The notes below the pieces were generated by a model. The model saw only the letters and a program-made list of their open reading frames with translations, made no database searches and was not told the origin of the DNA. A DNA stretch of 64,000 nt from NCBI RefSeq assembly GCF_001661965.1, contig NZ_LYWZ01000028.1, positions 186,001 through 250,000 on the forward strand. Direction: 5' to 3'. Position 1 is the stretch's first letter; each line of letters starts with the position of its first letter. This DNA comes from Croceicoccus mobilis. GTDB taxonomy: Bacteria; Pseudomonadota; Alphaproteobacteria; Sphingomonadales; Sphingomonadaceae. Below, in pieces: positions 35,476 through 44,141 of this stretch. Made by a program: the position numbers and the translations under genes.

Positions 35476-35512
35476 AAAAGGGCGGCTCCGCATCATGCGG
35501 GCCGCCCTTTTT
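35476..35512. terminator. Strong bidirectional intrinsic terminator
   Basis: GGGCGGC (35480-35486) pairs with GCCGCCC (35501-35507), and CCGCA (35488-35492) with TGCGG (35496-35500) around TCA. A4 on the left and T5 on the right. It serves rpmE on the plus strand and the 73-aa gene on the minus strand. Confidence 0.9.
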
Positions 35513-35536
35513 GCGTGTGGGTCGTGGACCGGGCGA

Positions 35537-35758
35537 TCAGCCCAAGAGATAATAGCCCGCGGCCAGGATCGGCGCCCACAGCGCCAGTGCGACCGGCACC
35601 CCGATCAGCATTCCGCGAAATGCGCCAAAGGTTGCGGTCTGCGGCTCGGCCAGATGGACATCGACCGACGCCGTGTCTTCGGCGCAAGACGCCTCATCGC
35701 GCCAGAGCTGGCTCTCATGCTCGATGATTTCGTCGAATGTGGTCGAATAATGATCCAT
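35537..35758 (-). CDS. Small membrane protein, 73 aa, unknown
   Basis: From ATG 35758: MDHYSTTFDEIIEHESQLWR, an acidic soluble half with one Cys, then one C-terminal membrane helix (LIGVPVALALWAPILAAGYY, ending LLG). A tail-anchored layout. No family recognised. An in-frame ATG at 35818 would add 20 residues of less plausible sequence. Its downstream side is the shared terminator with rpmE. Confidence 0.6.
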   Translation of the reverse strand: MDHYSTTFDEIIEHESQLWRDEASCAEDTASVDVHLAEPQTATFGAFRGMLIGVPVALALWAPILAAGYYLLG

Positions 35759-35888
35759 GAAACCCCCGATCACGGACGGGATGTTCCCGGCCCGTTCCTG
35801 TTTCACGGATAGTCGCACGCGCGCGCCAACGGAATCGTTGGAAAATACCTAGGTAACAGTCCCTAGCCTGTGCGTGCCGGACAAGAGA

Positions 35889-36533
35889 TCAGACATAGGG
35901 CTTTTCGCGATACCATTTGGTGATCACGTATTTCAGGCCTTTCCTGACCTTTAGCGCATGATGCAGCGTCGCGGCATTGGGTGACAGATCGGCGCGGCGG
36001 TTGTTCCAGCATACCAGCCTGCCGGTTTCGGGGCGGAAGGTCTTGTCCACGACCTTGAACCGCGTCGCGCCGCCTGCCTGCGGTTCGTTCAGATAGACCA
36101 TGAAGGTCCAGGTCCGGTTGCCCGCTTTCGCGCAATTGGCTTCCCAGTCCTTGCCATTGGGTTCGAAGTAATCGGTATGGGCCTTGAATTCCTGCCCTAC
36201 GTCATAACGCTGGCCCTGCATCGGTTCGCCCAGCACCGGATCGATACCGTTCAATTCGGCCAGCCGGTTTTCCAGATTGACGACCGGCGCATCGTCGGGG
36301 GCGAAGTGGCAGGTTTCACTGGTGCGGAAATAATGGTCGCCATTGCTGTCGGTGATGGTCGATGGCTGGCGGTTCCTGTCGATCAGTTCGACCAATGCGG
36401 CGCATTCCCCGGCGTCGAGGAACAGCGGCATGGTGTAAAGCTCCAGCTTGGGCGAGGGGAAGACGCGCATGCCCTCTGCTGCGCGCAGGCGATCGGAAAC
36501 GGGGGCGTCTTCAAACAATGCTTGGCTGGCCAT
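35889..36533 (-). CDS. 2-oxoglutarate/Fe(II) oxygenase, prolyl 4-hydroxylase type
   Basis: A 214-aa P4Hc-domain protein. Iron ligands are His119 and Asp121 (FKAHTDYF) and a distal His at 191/192 (ATLHHALKV); Lys201 in GLKYVITKWYRE is placed to bind 2-oxoglutarate. RTSETCHF and TFMVYLNEPQAGGATRF are the remaining family blocks. Bacterial members hydroxylate proline in proteins or EF-Tu-like targets, or free substrates; the substrate here is unknown. It is divergent from gspH, with 125 bp between starts. Confidence 0.87.
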   Translation of the reverse strand: MASQALFEDAPVSDRLRAAEGMRVFPSPKLELYTMPLFLDAGECAALVELIDRNRQPSTITDSNGDHYFRTSETCHFAPDDAPVVNLENRLAELNGIDPVLGEPMQGQRYDVGQEFKAHTDYFEPNGKDWEANCAKAGNRTWTFMVYLNEPQAGGATRFKVVDKTFRPETGRLVCWNNRRADLSPNAATLHHALKVRKGLKYVITKWYREKPYV

Positions 36534-36658
36534 TTGCGCGCTCTAACCCTTTGGCAGGGAGGCTGCCAAGTATCGATCTGTCTTTCCTTTGTGCTGCCCC
36601 CTTGCCGATGTGCGGCGCGGCGCGCATAGCCATGGCCGCTATGGCAAGGACGGGTCCC

Positions 36659-37135
36659 ATGGGCAGAAAGGCCGCGCGCCGCAATCATGCAGGCAGGCGC
36701 GCCAATGGCTTCAGCCTGATAGAGATGCTGGTGACGCTTTTCGTGCTGGCGCTGCTTGCGACGGTGGCGGTGCTTTCGCTGCCCGGAGAGCAGGCCGAGC
36801 TGCGCCGCTCAGCCGAAAGCTTTGCCGCGCGCACCGGCGCTGCCCGGAACGAGGCCATCGTTTCCGCCCGGCCGATGGCGGTGGTGGTGGGCCCCGCCGG
36901 CTATTATTTCGAGGAACGCCGCAGCGGCGGATGGCAGCCACCCGATGCGCGCAGCCTTCAGGGCGGTGACTGGCCCGCAGGCGCGTCGCTGAACGGGCAG
37001 ACAGGCAACCGCCGCATCATCTTCGATTCACTCGGTCTTGCCTCTGCCGATGCGCGGCTGGTGCTGACACGCGATGGTCACAGCGCGGTCGTATTGATCG
37101 CGCGCAATGGCGATATCCGGACAGAGGCGCGCTGA
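36659..37135 (+). CDS. gspH: Type II secretion minor pseudopilin GspH
   Basis: Prepilin-like protein, 158 aa from ATG 36659 (AAGGA 8 bp upstream; ATGs at 36632 and 36641 also in frame). The prepilin peptidase site is RANG|FSLIEMLVTLFVLALL, giving an N-methylated Phe and a hydrophobic helix. The globular part contains RTGAARNEAIVSARPMAVVV and VLTRDGHSAVVLIARNGDIR, typical of GspH. It initiates the minor-pseudopilin tip. First of four genes gspHIJK with 1-bp gaps or 4-bp overlaps. Confidence 0.9.
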   Translation: MGRKAARRNHAGRRANGFSLIEMLVTLFVLALLATVAVLSLPGEQAELRRSAESFAARTGAARNEAIVSARPMAVVVGPAGYYFEERRSGGWQPPDARSLQGGDWPAGASLNGQTGNRRIIFDSLGLASADARLVLTRDGHSAVVLIARNGDIRTEAR

Positions 37136-37136
37136 G

Positions 37137-37508
37137 ATGGAGCGCAAGGCGGCAAACGGCTTCACACTGATCGAGATGCTGGTGGCGCTCGCCATCTTCG
37201 CGCTTGCCGCTCTGGCCCTGCTTCGCATGGAAGGGGCCGCGATCTCGCGCACCGCCGATCTGGATCAGCGGGTGGCGCTGGAGGTGACGGCGCAAAACCT
37301 TGCCGCCGAATGGATGAGCGATCCCGCCGCCCCCGCTCTGGGAGAGGACAGCGGCATCGTGCAGAACGCGGGCCGCAATTTCGCATGGACCCGCATCGTC
37401 GACCGGCCCGAGGAATTATCGGGCGCGACCCGCATCCTGCTTTCCGTCCGGCAGGCCGACGGGCAGGGCAGCGCGGTCAGTTTCGAGATTTTGAGGGCCG
37501 CGCCATGA
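37137..37508 (+). CDS. gspI: Type II secretion minor pseudopilin GspI
   Basis: A 123-aa protein with the prepilin cleavage region AANG|FTLIEMLVALAIFALA. DLDQRVALEVTAQNLAAEWM is the typical GspI middle block. GspI is the core of the tip complex with GspJ and GspK. Starts 1 bp after the gspH stop; its stop overlaps gspJ (ATGA). Confidence 0.9.
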   Translation: MERKAANGFTLIEMLVALAIFALAALALLRMEGAAISRTADLDQRVALEVTAQNLAAEWMSDPAAPALGEDSGIVQNAGRNFAWTRIVDRPEELSGATRILLSVRQADGQGSAVSFEILRAAP

Positions 37509-38146
37509 CGCGCCGTCCCAACGGATTCACGCTGGTCGAGATGATGATCGCGCTGCTCATCTTCTCGGTCATTGCGGGCGGGGCGCTGGTGCTGCTGCGC
37601 TTTTCCGTCGATGCCGAGCTGGCCAGCGCGCGGGCGACCGATCGCATCGCTTCGGCCCGCAGGCTGGTCGCGGTGTGGAACGCCGACATGGCGCAAGCCT
37701 CGCCGCGCCCGGCGCGCGGTGATGGCGGCGCGCTCGAACCGGCGATGCTGGTCGGGCAGGGCGGTGACCTCATTACCCTGACGCGCAGCGGGTGGGACAA
37801 TCCTTCGGGTGAGCCGCGCCCCTCGCTACAGCGCGTGACATGGCGGATGGACGGCAATCGCCTGCTGCGCATCGGCCGCGGCTTTACCGATGGCGCGATG
37901 GCGCAGGAGCCGGGGGTGATGGCCGAACTGTCGGGCATCCCGCGACTGCGTTTCCGCATGGCGCAGGGCAATTGGATCGAGAGGTGGGAGCCTGAAGATC
38001 CATCGGAATTGCCCAGTGCGATCGAACTGGTCCTGCCGCAGGCGACCGGCGCGCCGCTGCGCATCGTGACGCTGGTCGGCTCCGGCCCGCAGCCGGAAAT
38101 GGAGAGCGATGCCCCCGGCGATAATCCACCCGGAGGGCAGCCGTGA
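37505..38146 (+). CDS. gspJ: Type II secretion minor pseudopilin GspJ
   Basis: A 213-aa protein with cleavage site RPNG|FTLVEMMIALLIFSVI. NADMAQASPRPARGDGG, WRMDGNRLLRIGRGFTDGA and IPRLRFRMAQGNWIERWEPE match GspJ. The C-terminal end is Pro/Gly/Asp-rich. Overlaps gspI and gspK by 4 bp each. Confidence 0.92.
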   Translation: MTRRPNGFTLVEMMIALLIFSVIAGGALVLLRFSVDAELASARATDRIASARRLVAVWNADMAQASPRPARGDGGALEPAMLVGQGGDLITLTRSGWDNPSGEPRPSLQRVTWRMDGNRLLRIGRGFTDGAMAQEPGVMAELSGIPRLRFRMAQGNWIERWEPEDPSELPSAIELVLPQATGAPLRIVTLVGSGPQPEMESDAPGDNPPGGQP

Positions 38147-39147
38147 CGCGCCGCGCGGCAAATGAATGGATGCGCGCGCGCGGGCGCGGGGCGGCGCTGC
38201 TGGCCGTGCTGGTGCTGGTCGCGCTGATGGCGGTGATCGCGACCCTGATGCTCGACCGGCTCAACCTTGCCACGCGGCTTGCCGCCAATAGCCAGGCCAT
38301 GGCGCAGGCGCGGATCTATGCCGCCAGTGTCGAGCAGGTCACGCTGGCGCGCCTGACGCAGCTGGTGGCGATGGATGAGGACAAGACGGTCGACCGCATC
38401 AATCTGCTGGGCCGTGAAACCGTGCTGCCGCTGGGACGCGGCAGCGCCATGGTCATGGTCGAGGATGCGAGCAATTGTTTCAACGTCAACGCCATGGGGG
38501 CGGGCCGCGACGGCAATGGCGGACGTTTCGATACGCCGGCGCGCAACCAGTTCGTGCGCTTGATGGAGGGGCTGCAGGTCCCGTCCAATGATGCGCAGGC
38601 GATTGCGGATTCCCTTGGCGACTGGGTGGACGAAGACGGCAATGTGCGCGGCGGCGGAGCGGAGGACGATTATTACCTCGGCCTGCCCACACCCTATCGC
38701 ACGCCCAACCGCGCGATCGTCGAATTGTCCGAACTGCGATCGATCAAGGGCATGAGCGAGCCGATCTACCGCCGCCTCTATCCATGGCTATGCGCGCTGC
38801 CGACGGGCGATGATGCCAAGGTCAATGTCAACACGCTGCGCCCCGATCAGGCGCGGCTGATCGCGGCCATGTCCCCGGGGCTTGACGTGAACCGCGCCCG
38901 CGCCTTCATCGCCTCGCGCCCCGAAACCGGCTGGAACAGCATGAGCGAGGCGCTGGGCATGATGGCGCGCGGCGACAATGCGGTGTTCGGGGCAGGAGCC
39001 CTGCGGCAGATGGCAATCAAGAGCGAGATGTTCACGATCCGCATCCGCGTCATGGTCGATAATATCGAGTTGACCGAAGTCGCGCTGGTCGATGCAACGC
39101 AGGAAGGCAGCCGCGTGATCGCGAGGAGCTGGGGCGAGCAGCCCTGA
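38143..39147 (+). CDS. gspK: Type II secretion minor pseudopilin GspK
   Basis: The 334-aa largest minor pseudopilin, from GTG 38143. N-terminal helix GAALLAVLVLVALMAVIATL, conserved NCFNVNAMG, then the helix-hairpin-like alpha domain with DSLGDWVDEDGNVRGGGAED and LSELRSIKGMSEPIYRRLYP. NVNTLRPDQARLIAAMSPGL is the SAM-like motif. GspK caps the tip. It is the last gene; no gspL or gspM follows, only tRNA-His. Confidence 0.93.
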   Translation: MTRRAANEWMRARGRGAALLAVLVLVALMAVIATLMLDRLNLATRLAANSQAMAQARIYAASVEQVTLARLTQLVAMDEDKTVDRINLLGRETVLPLGRGSAMVMVEDASNCFNVNAMGAGRDGNGGRFDTPARNQFVRLMEGLQVPSNDAQAIADSLGDWVDEDGNVRGGGAEDDYYLGLPTPYRTPNRAIVELSELRSIKGMSEPIYRRLYPWLCALPTGDDAKVNVNTLRPDQARLIAAMSPGLDVNRARAFIASRPETGWNSMSEALGMMARGDNAVFGAGALRQMAIKSEMFTIRIRVMVDNIELTEVALVDATQEGSRVIARSWGEQP

Positions 39148-39400
39148 TTCGGCGCACATGATTCGGGGCAGGCGACTCGCAGGCGGCAATTACGGTCGAA
39201 ATCGCCTCGCTGACGCGACGCATCATTGCGCGGCTTTATAATATTGCGTAGTTCGCGGCCCGCGCGCGGTTTTTGCTTTCCTTGCGGGAAGAGTTGTGCA
39301 ACAGGCCCCCTCCGCTGCTTGGAGATGGTTGACGCCATCACCGCACAGTGAAATCAGGGCGCCCCGGCCGGGCCTATCCGGTCGGCAAAGCGCATTTATG

Positions 39401-39477
39401 GCGATCGTAGCTCAGTTGGTTAGAGCGCCGGTTTGTGGTACCGGAGGTCGTGGGTTCGAACCCCATCGGTCGCCCCA
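39401..39477 (+). tRNA. tRNA-His (anticodon GTG)
   Basis: Acceptor GCGATCG pairs with CGGTCGC (39467-39473, one T-G pair). The D arm is GCTC...GAGC; anticodon stem CCGGT/ACCGG with loop TTGTGGT, anticodon GTG at 39435-39437; T arm GTGGG-TTCGAAC-CCCAT (with a terminal G-T pair); encoded CCA at 39475-39477. Base 39400 is G and 39474 is C, giving the G-1:C73 pair that identifies tRNA-His. Confidence 0.97.
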
Positions 39478-39536
39478 TTTCACTCGCAGGGGCAAGCACT
39501 TACGCCCCTTGCCCACGCGAAAGGCGGCATGGCGGC

Positions 39537-40586
39537 ATGTGGAACAATCCCGCATTTGACGAACACGAAAAGCTTACTCTCGTCCATGATCGGGCCAGCG
39601 GGCTTTCGGCCATTATCGCCATTCACTCCACCCATCGCGGCCCCGCCGCGGGCGGCACGCGTTTCTGGCATTACGCCAATTCGAAGGACGCTATCACCGA
39701 TGCGCTGCGCCTGTCGCAGGGCATGAGCTATAAGAACGCCATGGCCGATCTGCCTATCGGCGGCGGCAAGGCGGTGATCCTGGCCGATGCGGACCGCACC
39801 AAGACGCCCGAGATGCTGGCGGCTTTCGCCGATGCGGTCGACGCGCTGGGCGGGCGTTACATCACTGCCGAAGACGTGGGCATCACGGAGGCCGACATGG
39901 TCGCCGTGTCAAAGCGCACGCGGTTCGTGACCGGCCTGCCTGCCGACGAAAGCGGCGCGGGCGGCGATCCGGGGCCCTATACCTCGCGCGGGATCTATCT
40001 GGGGCTGAAAGCTGCGGTGGAGCACAAGCTGAACCGTTCTCTGGATGGCGTGCATGTCGCGCTTCAGGGCACCGGCAGCGTGGGTTCGGGCCTTGCCCGC
40101 CTGCTGGCCGCCGATGGCGCAAAGCTGACGCTGGCCGACATGAACGAGGCGCGGGTGAAAGCCCTGGCCGAAGAGCTGGGCGCACAGACCGTCGCGCCCG
40201 ATGCGATCATGACCGTGCCGTGCGATGTCTTCAGCCCCAATGCGCTGGGCGGCATCCTGACACCGGAAAGCATTGCGGCGCTCGATTGCCGGATTGTCGC
40301 TGGCGGGGCGAACAACCAGCTCGACCGGGTCGACGATGGCAGGCTGCTGGCGGATCGCGGCATCCTTTATGCGCCCGACTATGTGTTGAACGCAGGCGGG
40401 ATCATCGCGGTCAGCTATGAATATTTCGCGCGCATCGACGGTAAGCCGGTTGATACGGATGCCATCGACACGCGGATCAGCGGCATCGCGGATCGCCTGC
40501 GCGAGGTCTGGGCCGAAGCGGACAGCAGCGGCGAGCCGGTGAACCTTGTCGCCGACGCCATGGCAAGGCGCAAGATCGGGCGCTGA
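39537..40586 (+). CDS. Leucine/Glu/Phe/Val dehydrogenase family protein
   Basis: NAD-dependent oxidative deamination of a branched-chain or aromatic amino acid, most like leucine dehydrogenase (349 aa). RLSQGMSYKNAMADLPIGGG holds the catalytic Lys; ITAEDVGITEADM and VALQGTGSVGSGLARLLA are the Asp-containing and Rossmann motifs; IVAGGANNQLD and YAPDYVLNAGGIIAVSYEY close the site. Substrate choice (Leu, Val or Phe) cannot be fixed from sequence. ATG 39537 is 59 bp after tRNA-His. Distinct from ald at 6.4 kb. Confidence 0.9.
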   Translation: MWNNPAFDEHEKLTLVHDRASGLSAIIAIHSTHRGPAAGGTRFWHYANSKDAITDALRLSQGMSYKNAMADLPIGGGKAVILADADRTKTPEMLAAFADAVDALGGRYITAEDVGITEADMVAVSKRTRFVTGLPADESGAGGDPGPYTSRGIYLGLKAAVEHKLNRSLDGVHVALQGTGSVGSGLARLLAADGAKLTLADMNEARVKALAEELGAQTVAPDAIMTVPCDVFSPNALGGILTPESIAALDCRIVAGGANNQLDRVDDGRLLADRGILYAPDYVLNAGGIIAVSYEYFARIDGKPVDTDAIDTRISGIADRLREVWAEADSSGEPVNLVADAMARRKIGR

Positions 40587-40745
40587 TCTCATTAGCGGAT
40601 GGGCGGACCGGATCGGGGCTGAACGCAGCCTTGATCCCCGCCTTGGTCGATGGTGGGACTTGCGGGCGCGCATCAAGCCTGCAAGAGCGGTGCCGGGCGC
40701 GTATTGACGTGCCCCGAGGACACGGACTGAAGCGCACCATACGCC

Positions 40746-41516
40746 ATGCACGGTTTTGCCAATCCCGCACGTTTCCTGCGCCTTGCAAGGTGGCTGACAC
40801 CGCTGTGCCTGTTGCTGGGCCTTGCCCTTGCGGCGGGCGCGCTGATCTATGGCTTGCTGTTTGCGCCGGCTGACCGGCTGATGGGCGACACGGTCCGTAT
40901 CCTTTACATCCACGTGCCTGCCGCATGGCTGGGGATGGGCGGGTGGACGACCATTGCCATCGCTTCGCTGGTCGAACTGGTCTGGCGGCATCCGCTGGCC
41001 AATATCGCGGCGCGCGCGGCTGCGGTGCCGGGTGCTGTCTTTACCGCCATCTGCCTTGTCACCGGCTCCATCTGGGGGCGGCCCACATGGGGCACATGGT
41101 GGGTGTGGGACGGGCGGCTGACTTCCATGCTGGTGCTGCTGCTTCTGTACTGCGCCTATATCGCGCTGGCGGGCGCGGCGCAGCGGGACATGGCGGCGGG
41201 ATCGGGCGGCAGCCGGGTGACCGCGATCTTCGGCCTTGTCGGCGCGGTCAATGTGCCGATCATCAACCGTTCAGTCGTGTGGTGGAATAGCCTGCATCAG
41301 CCGCCGAGCATCACCATGGGCAAATCCGCGATCGACCCTGCTTTCCTGACCCCGCTGCTGATCGCTACGCTTGGCTTTTCGCTATTGTTCGGCGGGGTGG
41401 TGCTGGCGCGCATGCGGATGCTGCTGGCCGATATCCAGGCAGAGGCTCGGCTGCGGCGCAAGGCGCAGAAGGCCCAGATGAAGGCGGAGCTTTCCGCTGG
41501 CGCGGATTGGCAGTAG
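40746..41516 (+). CDS. ccmC: Haem exporter/handling protein CcmC
   Basis: Presents haem to CcmE for cytochrome c maturation. It is 256 aa with six membrane helices. RILYIHVPAAWLGMGGW carries the conserved His, and the tryptophan-rich motif WGRPTWGTWWVWDGRLTS the haem contact. RSVVWWNSLHQPPSIT holds the second His. First gene of the ccm set here; ccmA and ccmB, which often precede ccmC, are not in this window. Confidence 0.95.
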   Translation: MHGFANPARFLRLARWLTPLCLLLGLALAAGALIYGLLFAPADRLMGDTVRILYIHVPAAWLGMGGWTTIAIASLVELVWRHPLANIAARAAAVPGAVFTAICLVTGSIWGRPTWGTWWVWDGRLTSMLVLLLLYCAYIALAGAAQRDMAAGSGGSRVTAIFGLVGAVNVPIINRSVVWWNSLHQPPSITMGKSAIDPAFLTPLLIATLGFSLLFGGVVLARMRMLLADIQAEARLRRKAQKAQMKAELSAGADWQ

Positions 41517-41547
41517 AGCGCCTGTTGACGGATTGAAGACGGACCCG

Positions 41548-41691
41548 ATGACCGAACAACTCGACCAATGGCCCTTTGTCATCGCATGCTATGCGATCGG
41601 CGTTGCCGGTACGCTTGCCATGGTGGGCTGGGCATGGTTCGCCATGCGCCGCGCCGAAAAGCGTCGTGACATGTCGCGGGAGAAGAAGTGA
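41548..41691 (+). CDS. ccmD: Haem exporter subunit CcmD
   Basis: A 47-aa single-span protein: MTEQLDQWPFVIACYAIGVA, then WAWFAMRRAEKRRDMSREKK. Short membrane anchor with a basic end, the CcmD pattern. It helps release holo-CcmE from CcmC. Starts 31 bp after ccmC; the ccmE ATG overlaps its TGA (TGATG). Confidence 0.9.
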   Translation: MTEQLDQWPFVIACYAIGVAGTLAMVGWAWFAMRRAEKRRDMSREKK

Positions 41692-42149
41692 TGGCAGCAG
41701 CGGTAAAGGCCAAGCACCAGAGGCTGGTGCTGTTGGTGATCGCGCTGGTCGTGCTGATCGGTGCGGGGCTGCTGGCGGCTTGGGCGTTGCGCAATCAGGC
41801 CAGCTATTTCTACGTCCCCTCCGACATCGCCTCCGATCCGCCCGAAGCGGGGCGCGCGATCCGGCTGGGCGGCATGGTGCAGGAAGGATCGATCCAGCGG
41901 CAGGCCGATGGCGTGACCATTGATTTCGTGGTCGGCGACGGAAAGGCCGTGGTGCCGGTGCGCTTCTCCGGCATCACGCCCGATCTATTCGTCGAAGGGT
42001 CCGGCGTAGTGGCAGAGGGGCACATGATGCCCGACGGCACGTTCCTCGCCGATAATCTGCTGGCCAAGCACGATGAAAATTACATGCCGCGCGAACTGGC
42101 AGACATGTCGGACGCGCAGGCGAAAGAGGTGGTGGCCGAAACCGAATGA
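41691..42149 (+). CDS. ccmE: Cytochrome c-type biogenesis haem chaperone CcmE
   Basis: Periplasmic haem chaperone that binds haem covalently through a His. It is 152 aa from ATG 41691. Membrane anchor LVLLVIALVVLIGAGLLAAW, then RLGGMVQEGSIQRQADGVTI, the strand VPVRFSGITPDLFVEGSGVV, and LLAKHDENYMPRE with the haem-binding His and Tyr. A GTG three bases upstream is possible but not needed. Confidence 0.95.
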   Translation: MAAAVKAKHQRLVLLVIALVVLIGAGLLAAWALRNQASYFYVPSDIASDPPEAGRAIRLGGMVQEGSIQRQADGVTIDFVVGDGKAVVPVRFSGITPDLFVEGSGVVAEGHMMPDGTFLADNLLAKHDENYMPRELADMSDAQAKEVVAETE

Positions 42150-42161
42150 TCCCAAATACTC

Positions 42162-44141
42162 ATGATTGCTGAAATCGGCCTTGTCCTGCTGTGGCTCGCC
42201 GCGGCGCTTGCCATGCTGCAATTGCTGTCGGGCGCATGGTCGCTGACGGGCAAGGACGGCACTGACGAATTGCGCGCCGAAACGGCCGGCATGGTCCGCC
42301 CGGTCGCGGTGATGCAGGGCGTGCTGGCGGCGCTGTCCTTTGCCATGCTGGCATGGCTGTTCGTGCGGACCGATCTTTCGGTGCTTCTGGTCGCGCTCAA
42401 TTCGCATTCGGACAAGCCGTTTATCTTCAAGCTCGCGGGCACATGGGGGAATCACGAAGGTTCGATGCTATTGTGGGCCACGGTGATGGGGCTGGCCGGT
42501 GCGCTGGTCGCATTGGTCGAACGGCGGCTGCCGGAAAAGACCATCGTCGCGACGCTGGCTGCGCAGGCTTTCGTATCGCTCGGCTTCTATGCCTTCCTGC
42601 TTTTCAGTTCGAACCCGTTTGAACGGATCAGCCCGGTTCCCGCCGATGGCAATGGCCTCAATCCGCTGCTGCAGGATATCGGCCTCGCCTTCCATCCGCC
42701 GACGCTTTATTTCGGTTATGTCGGCCTGTCGGTCGCGTTCAGCTTTGCCGTCGGTGCGCTGATCACGCGCGAGGTCGGCCCTGCCTTTGCCCGCGCGATG
42801 CGGCCATGGGTGCTGGGTGCGTGGATATTCCTGACGGTGGGCATCACTGCCGGTTCCTACTGGGCCTATTACGAGCTGGGCTGGGGCGGCTGGTGGTTCT
42901 GGGATCCGGTGGAGAATGCATCTCTGATGCCCTGGCTGGCGGCGACCGCGCTGCTGCATTCGGCGGGCGTGCTGGCCGCGCGCGATGCGCTGCGGACGTG
43001 GACGATCATGCTGGGAGTTGTTGCCTTTTCCATGTCGATGGTGGGCACCTTCCTCGTGCGGTCGGGCATTCTGACCAGCGTGCATGCCTTTGCCGTCGAT
43101 CCCGAACGCGGCAGCTTCATCCTCGTCCTTCTGGCCATCTATATCGGCGGGGCATTGACCCTGTTCGGCCTGCGCGCCGCCACGGTGACAGAGGGCAAGC
43201 AATTCGCCGCCGTCAGCCGCGAAGCGAGCCTTGTCTTCAACAATGTCGCGCTGACCGCGATCCTTGCCATCGTTCTGTTGGGCACGCTCTACCCGCTGGT
43301 GACAGAGGCGTTCGGGACGCGCGTTTCCATCGGGCCGCCTTATTTCAATCCCATGGGCGCGGTATTCGCGCTGCCGATGATGGTCGTGATGGCGATCGGC
43401 CCGCTGCTGCGCTGGCGCGACGATCGCTTTGGCCGCGTGGGCAGGGCGCTGATCCTCCCCGGTCTTGCCACCATCGCCGTGCTGGTCGCGACACTGGTGC
43501 TGGCGCCCGGTATCGGGGTGCTGCCGCTGCTGGGCCTTGCGCTGGCGGTGGGTCTGGCGATTGCCAGCGTCATACCGCTGTTTGGGCGCAATCTGCGCCG
43601 CACGCCGCTGCCGATCTGGGGCATGGTCGTCTCGCATCTGGGGCTGGCCGTCGCGGTGGGCGGCATGGCCAGCGAAAGCGCCTTTTCGACGGAACGTCTG
43701 GTGGCGGCGCAGGTTGGCGACACTGTCACCGTCGGCCCGTGGAGCATCGAACTGGCCGCGGTCGAGCCGGTCGCCGGCCCCAACTGGACCGCGCTGCAGG
43801 CCGACATGCAGGCGAGCTATGAGGGCGGTGCGCCCACGCAGATGCTTCCGCAGTCGCGCACCTTCACCTCGCCGCCCCAGACGACGAGCGAAAGCGCGCT
43901 CCACACCCGCTGGAACGGGCAGCTCTATACCGTGATCGGCGAGTTGGGGGAGGATGGTCGCTGGCAGCTGCGACTGTGGTGGAAGCCGTTCGTTCCGCTG
44001 ATCTGGCTGGGCGGCCTGCTGGTGGCCTTGGGCGGCGCTTTGGCGCTGGTCGGGCGCATCATCAGCGGCTGGCGCAGGCAATATCAGGCGCGGCGCATCG
44101 CCATGCGGCGTGAGGAACGCCCGGTGGGAGACCTGCGATGA
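42162..44141 (+). CDS. ccmF: Haem lyase subunit CcmF
   Basis: Part of the CcmFH complex that attaches haem to CxxCH. It is 659 aa and highly hydrophobic. The WWD motif is ELGWGGWWFWDPVENASLMP, with conserved His in ALLHSAG and AFHPPTLYFGY. The periplasmic domain near the C-terminus is ALHTRWNGQLYTVIGELGED. Length is typical. Overlaps ccmG by an ATGA. Confidence 0.96.
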   Translation: MIAEIGLVLLWLAAALAMLQLLSGAWSLTGKDGTDELRAETAGMVRPVAVMQGVLAALSFAMLAWLFVRTDLSVLLVALNSHSDKPFIFKLAGTWGNHEGSMLLWATVMGLAGALVALVERRLPEKTIVATLAAQAFVSLGFYAFLLFSSNPFERISPVPADGNGLNPLLQDIGLAFHPPTLYFGYVGLSVAFSFAVGALITREVGPAFARAMRPWVLGAWIFLTVGITAGSYWAYYELGWGGWWFWDPVENASLMPWLAATALLHSAGVLAARDALRTWTIMLGVVAFSMSMVGTFLVRSGILTSVHAFAVDPERGSFILVLLAIYIGGALTLFGLRAATVTEGKQFAAVSREASLVFNNVALTAILAIVLLGTLYPLVTEAFGTRVSIGPPYFNPMGAVFALPMMVVMAIGPLLRWRDDRFGRVGRALILPGLATIAVLVATLVLAPGIGVLPLLGLALAVGLAIASVIPLFGRNLRRTPLPIWGMVVSHLGLAVAVGGMASESAFSTERLVAAQVGDTVTVGPWSIELAAVEPVAGPNWTALQADMQASYEGGAPTQMLPQSRTFTSPPQTTSESALHTRWNGQLYTVIGELGEDGRWQLRLWWKPFVPLIWLGGLLVALGGALALVGRIISGWRRQYQARRIAMRREERPVGDLR

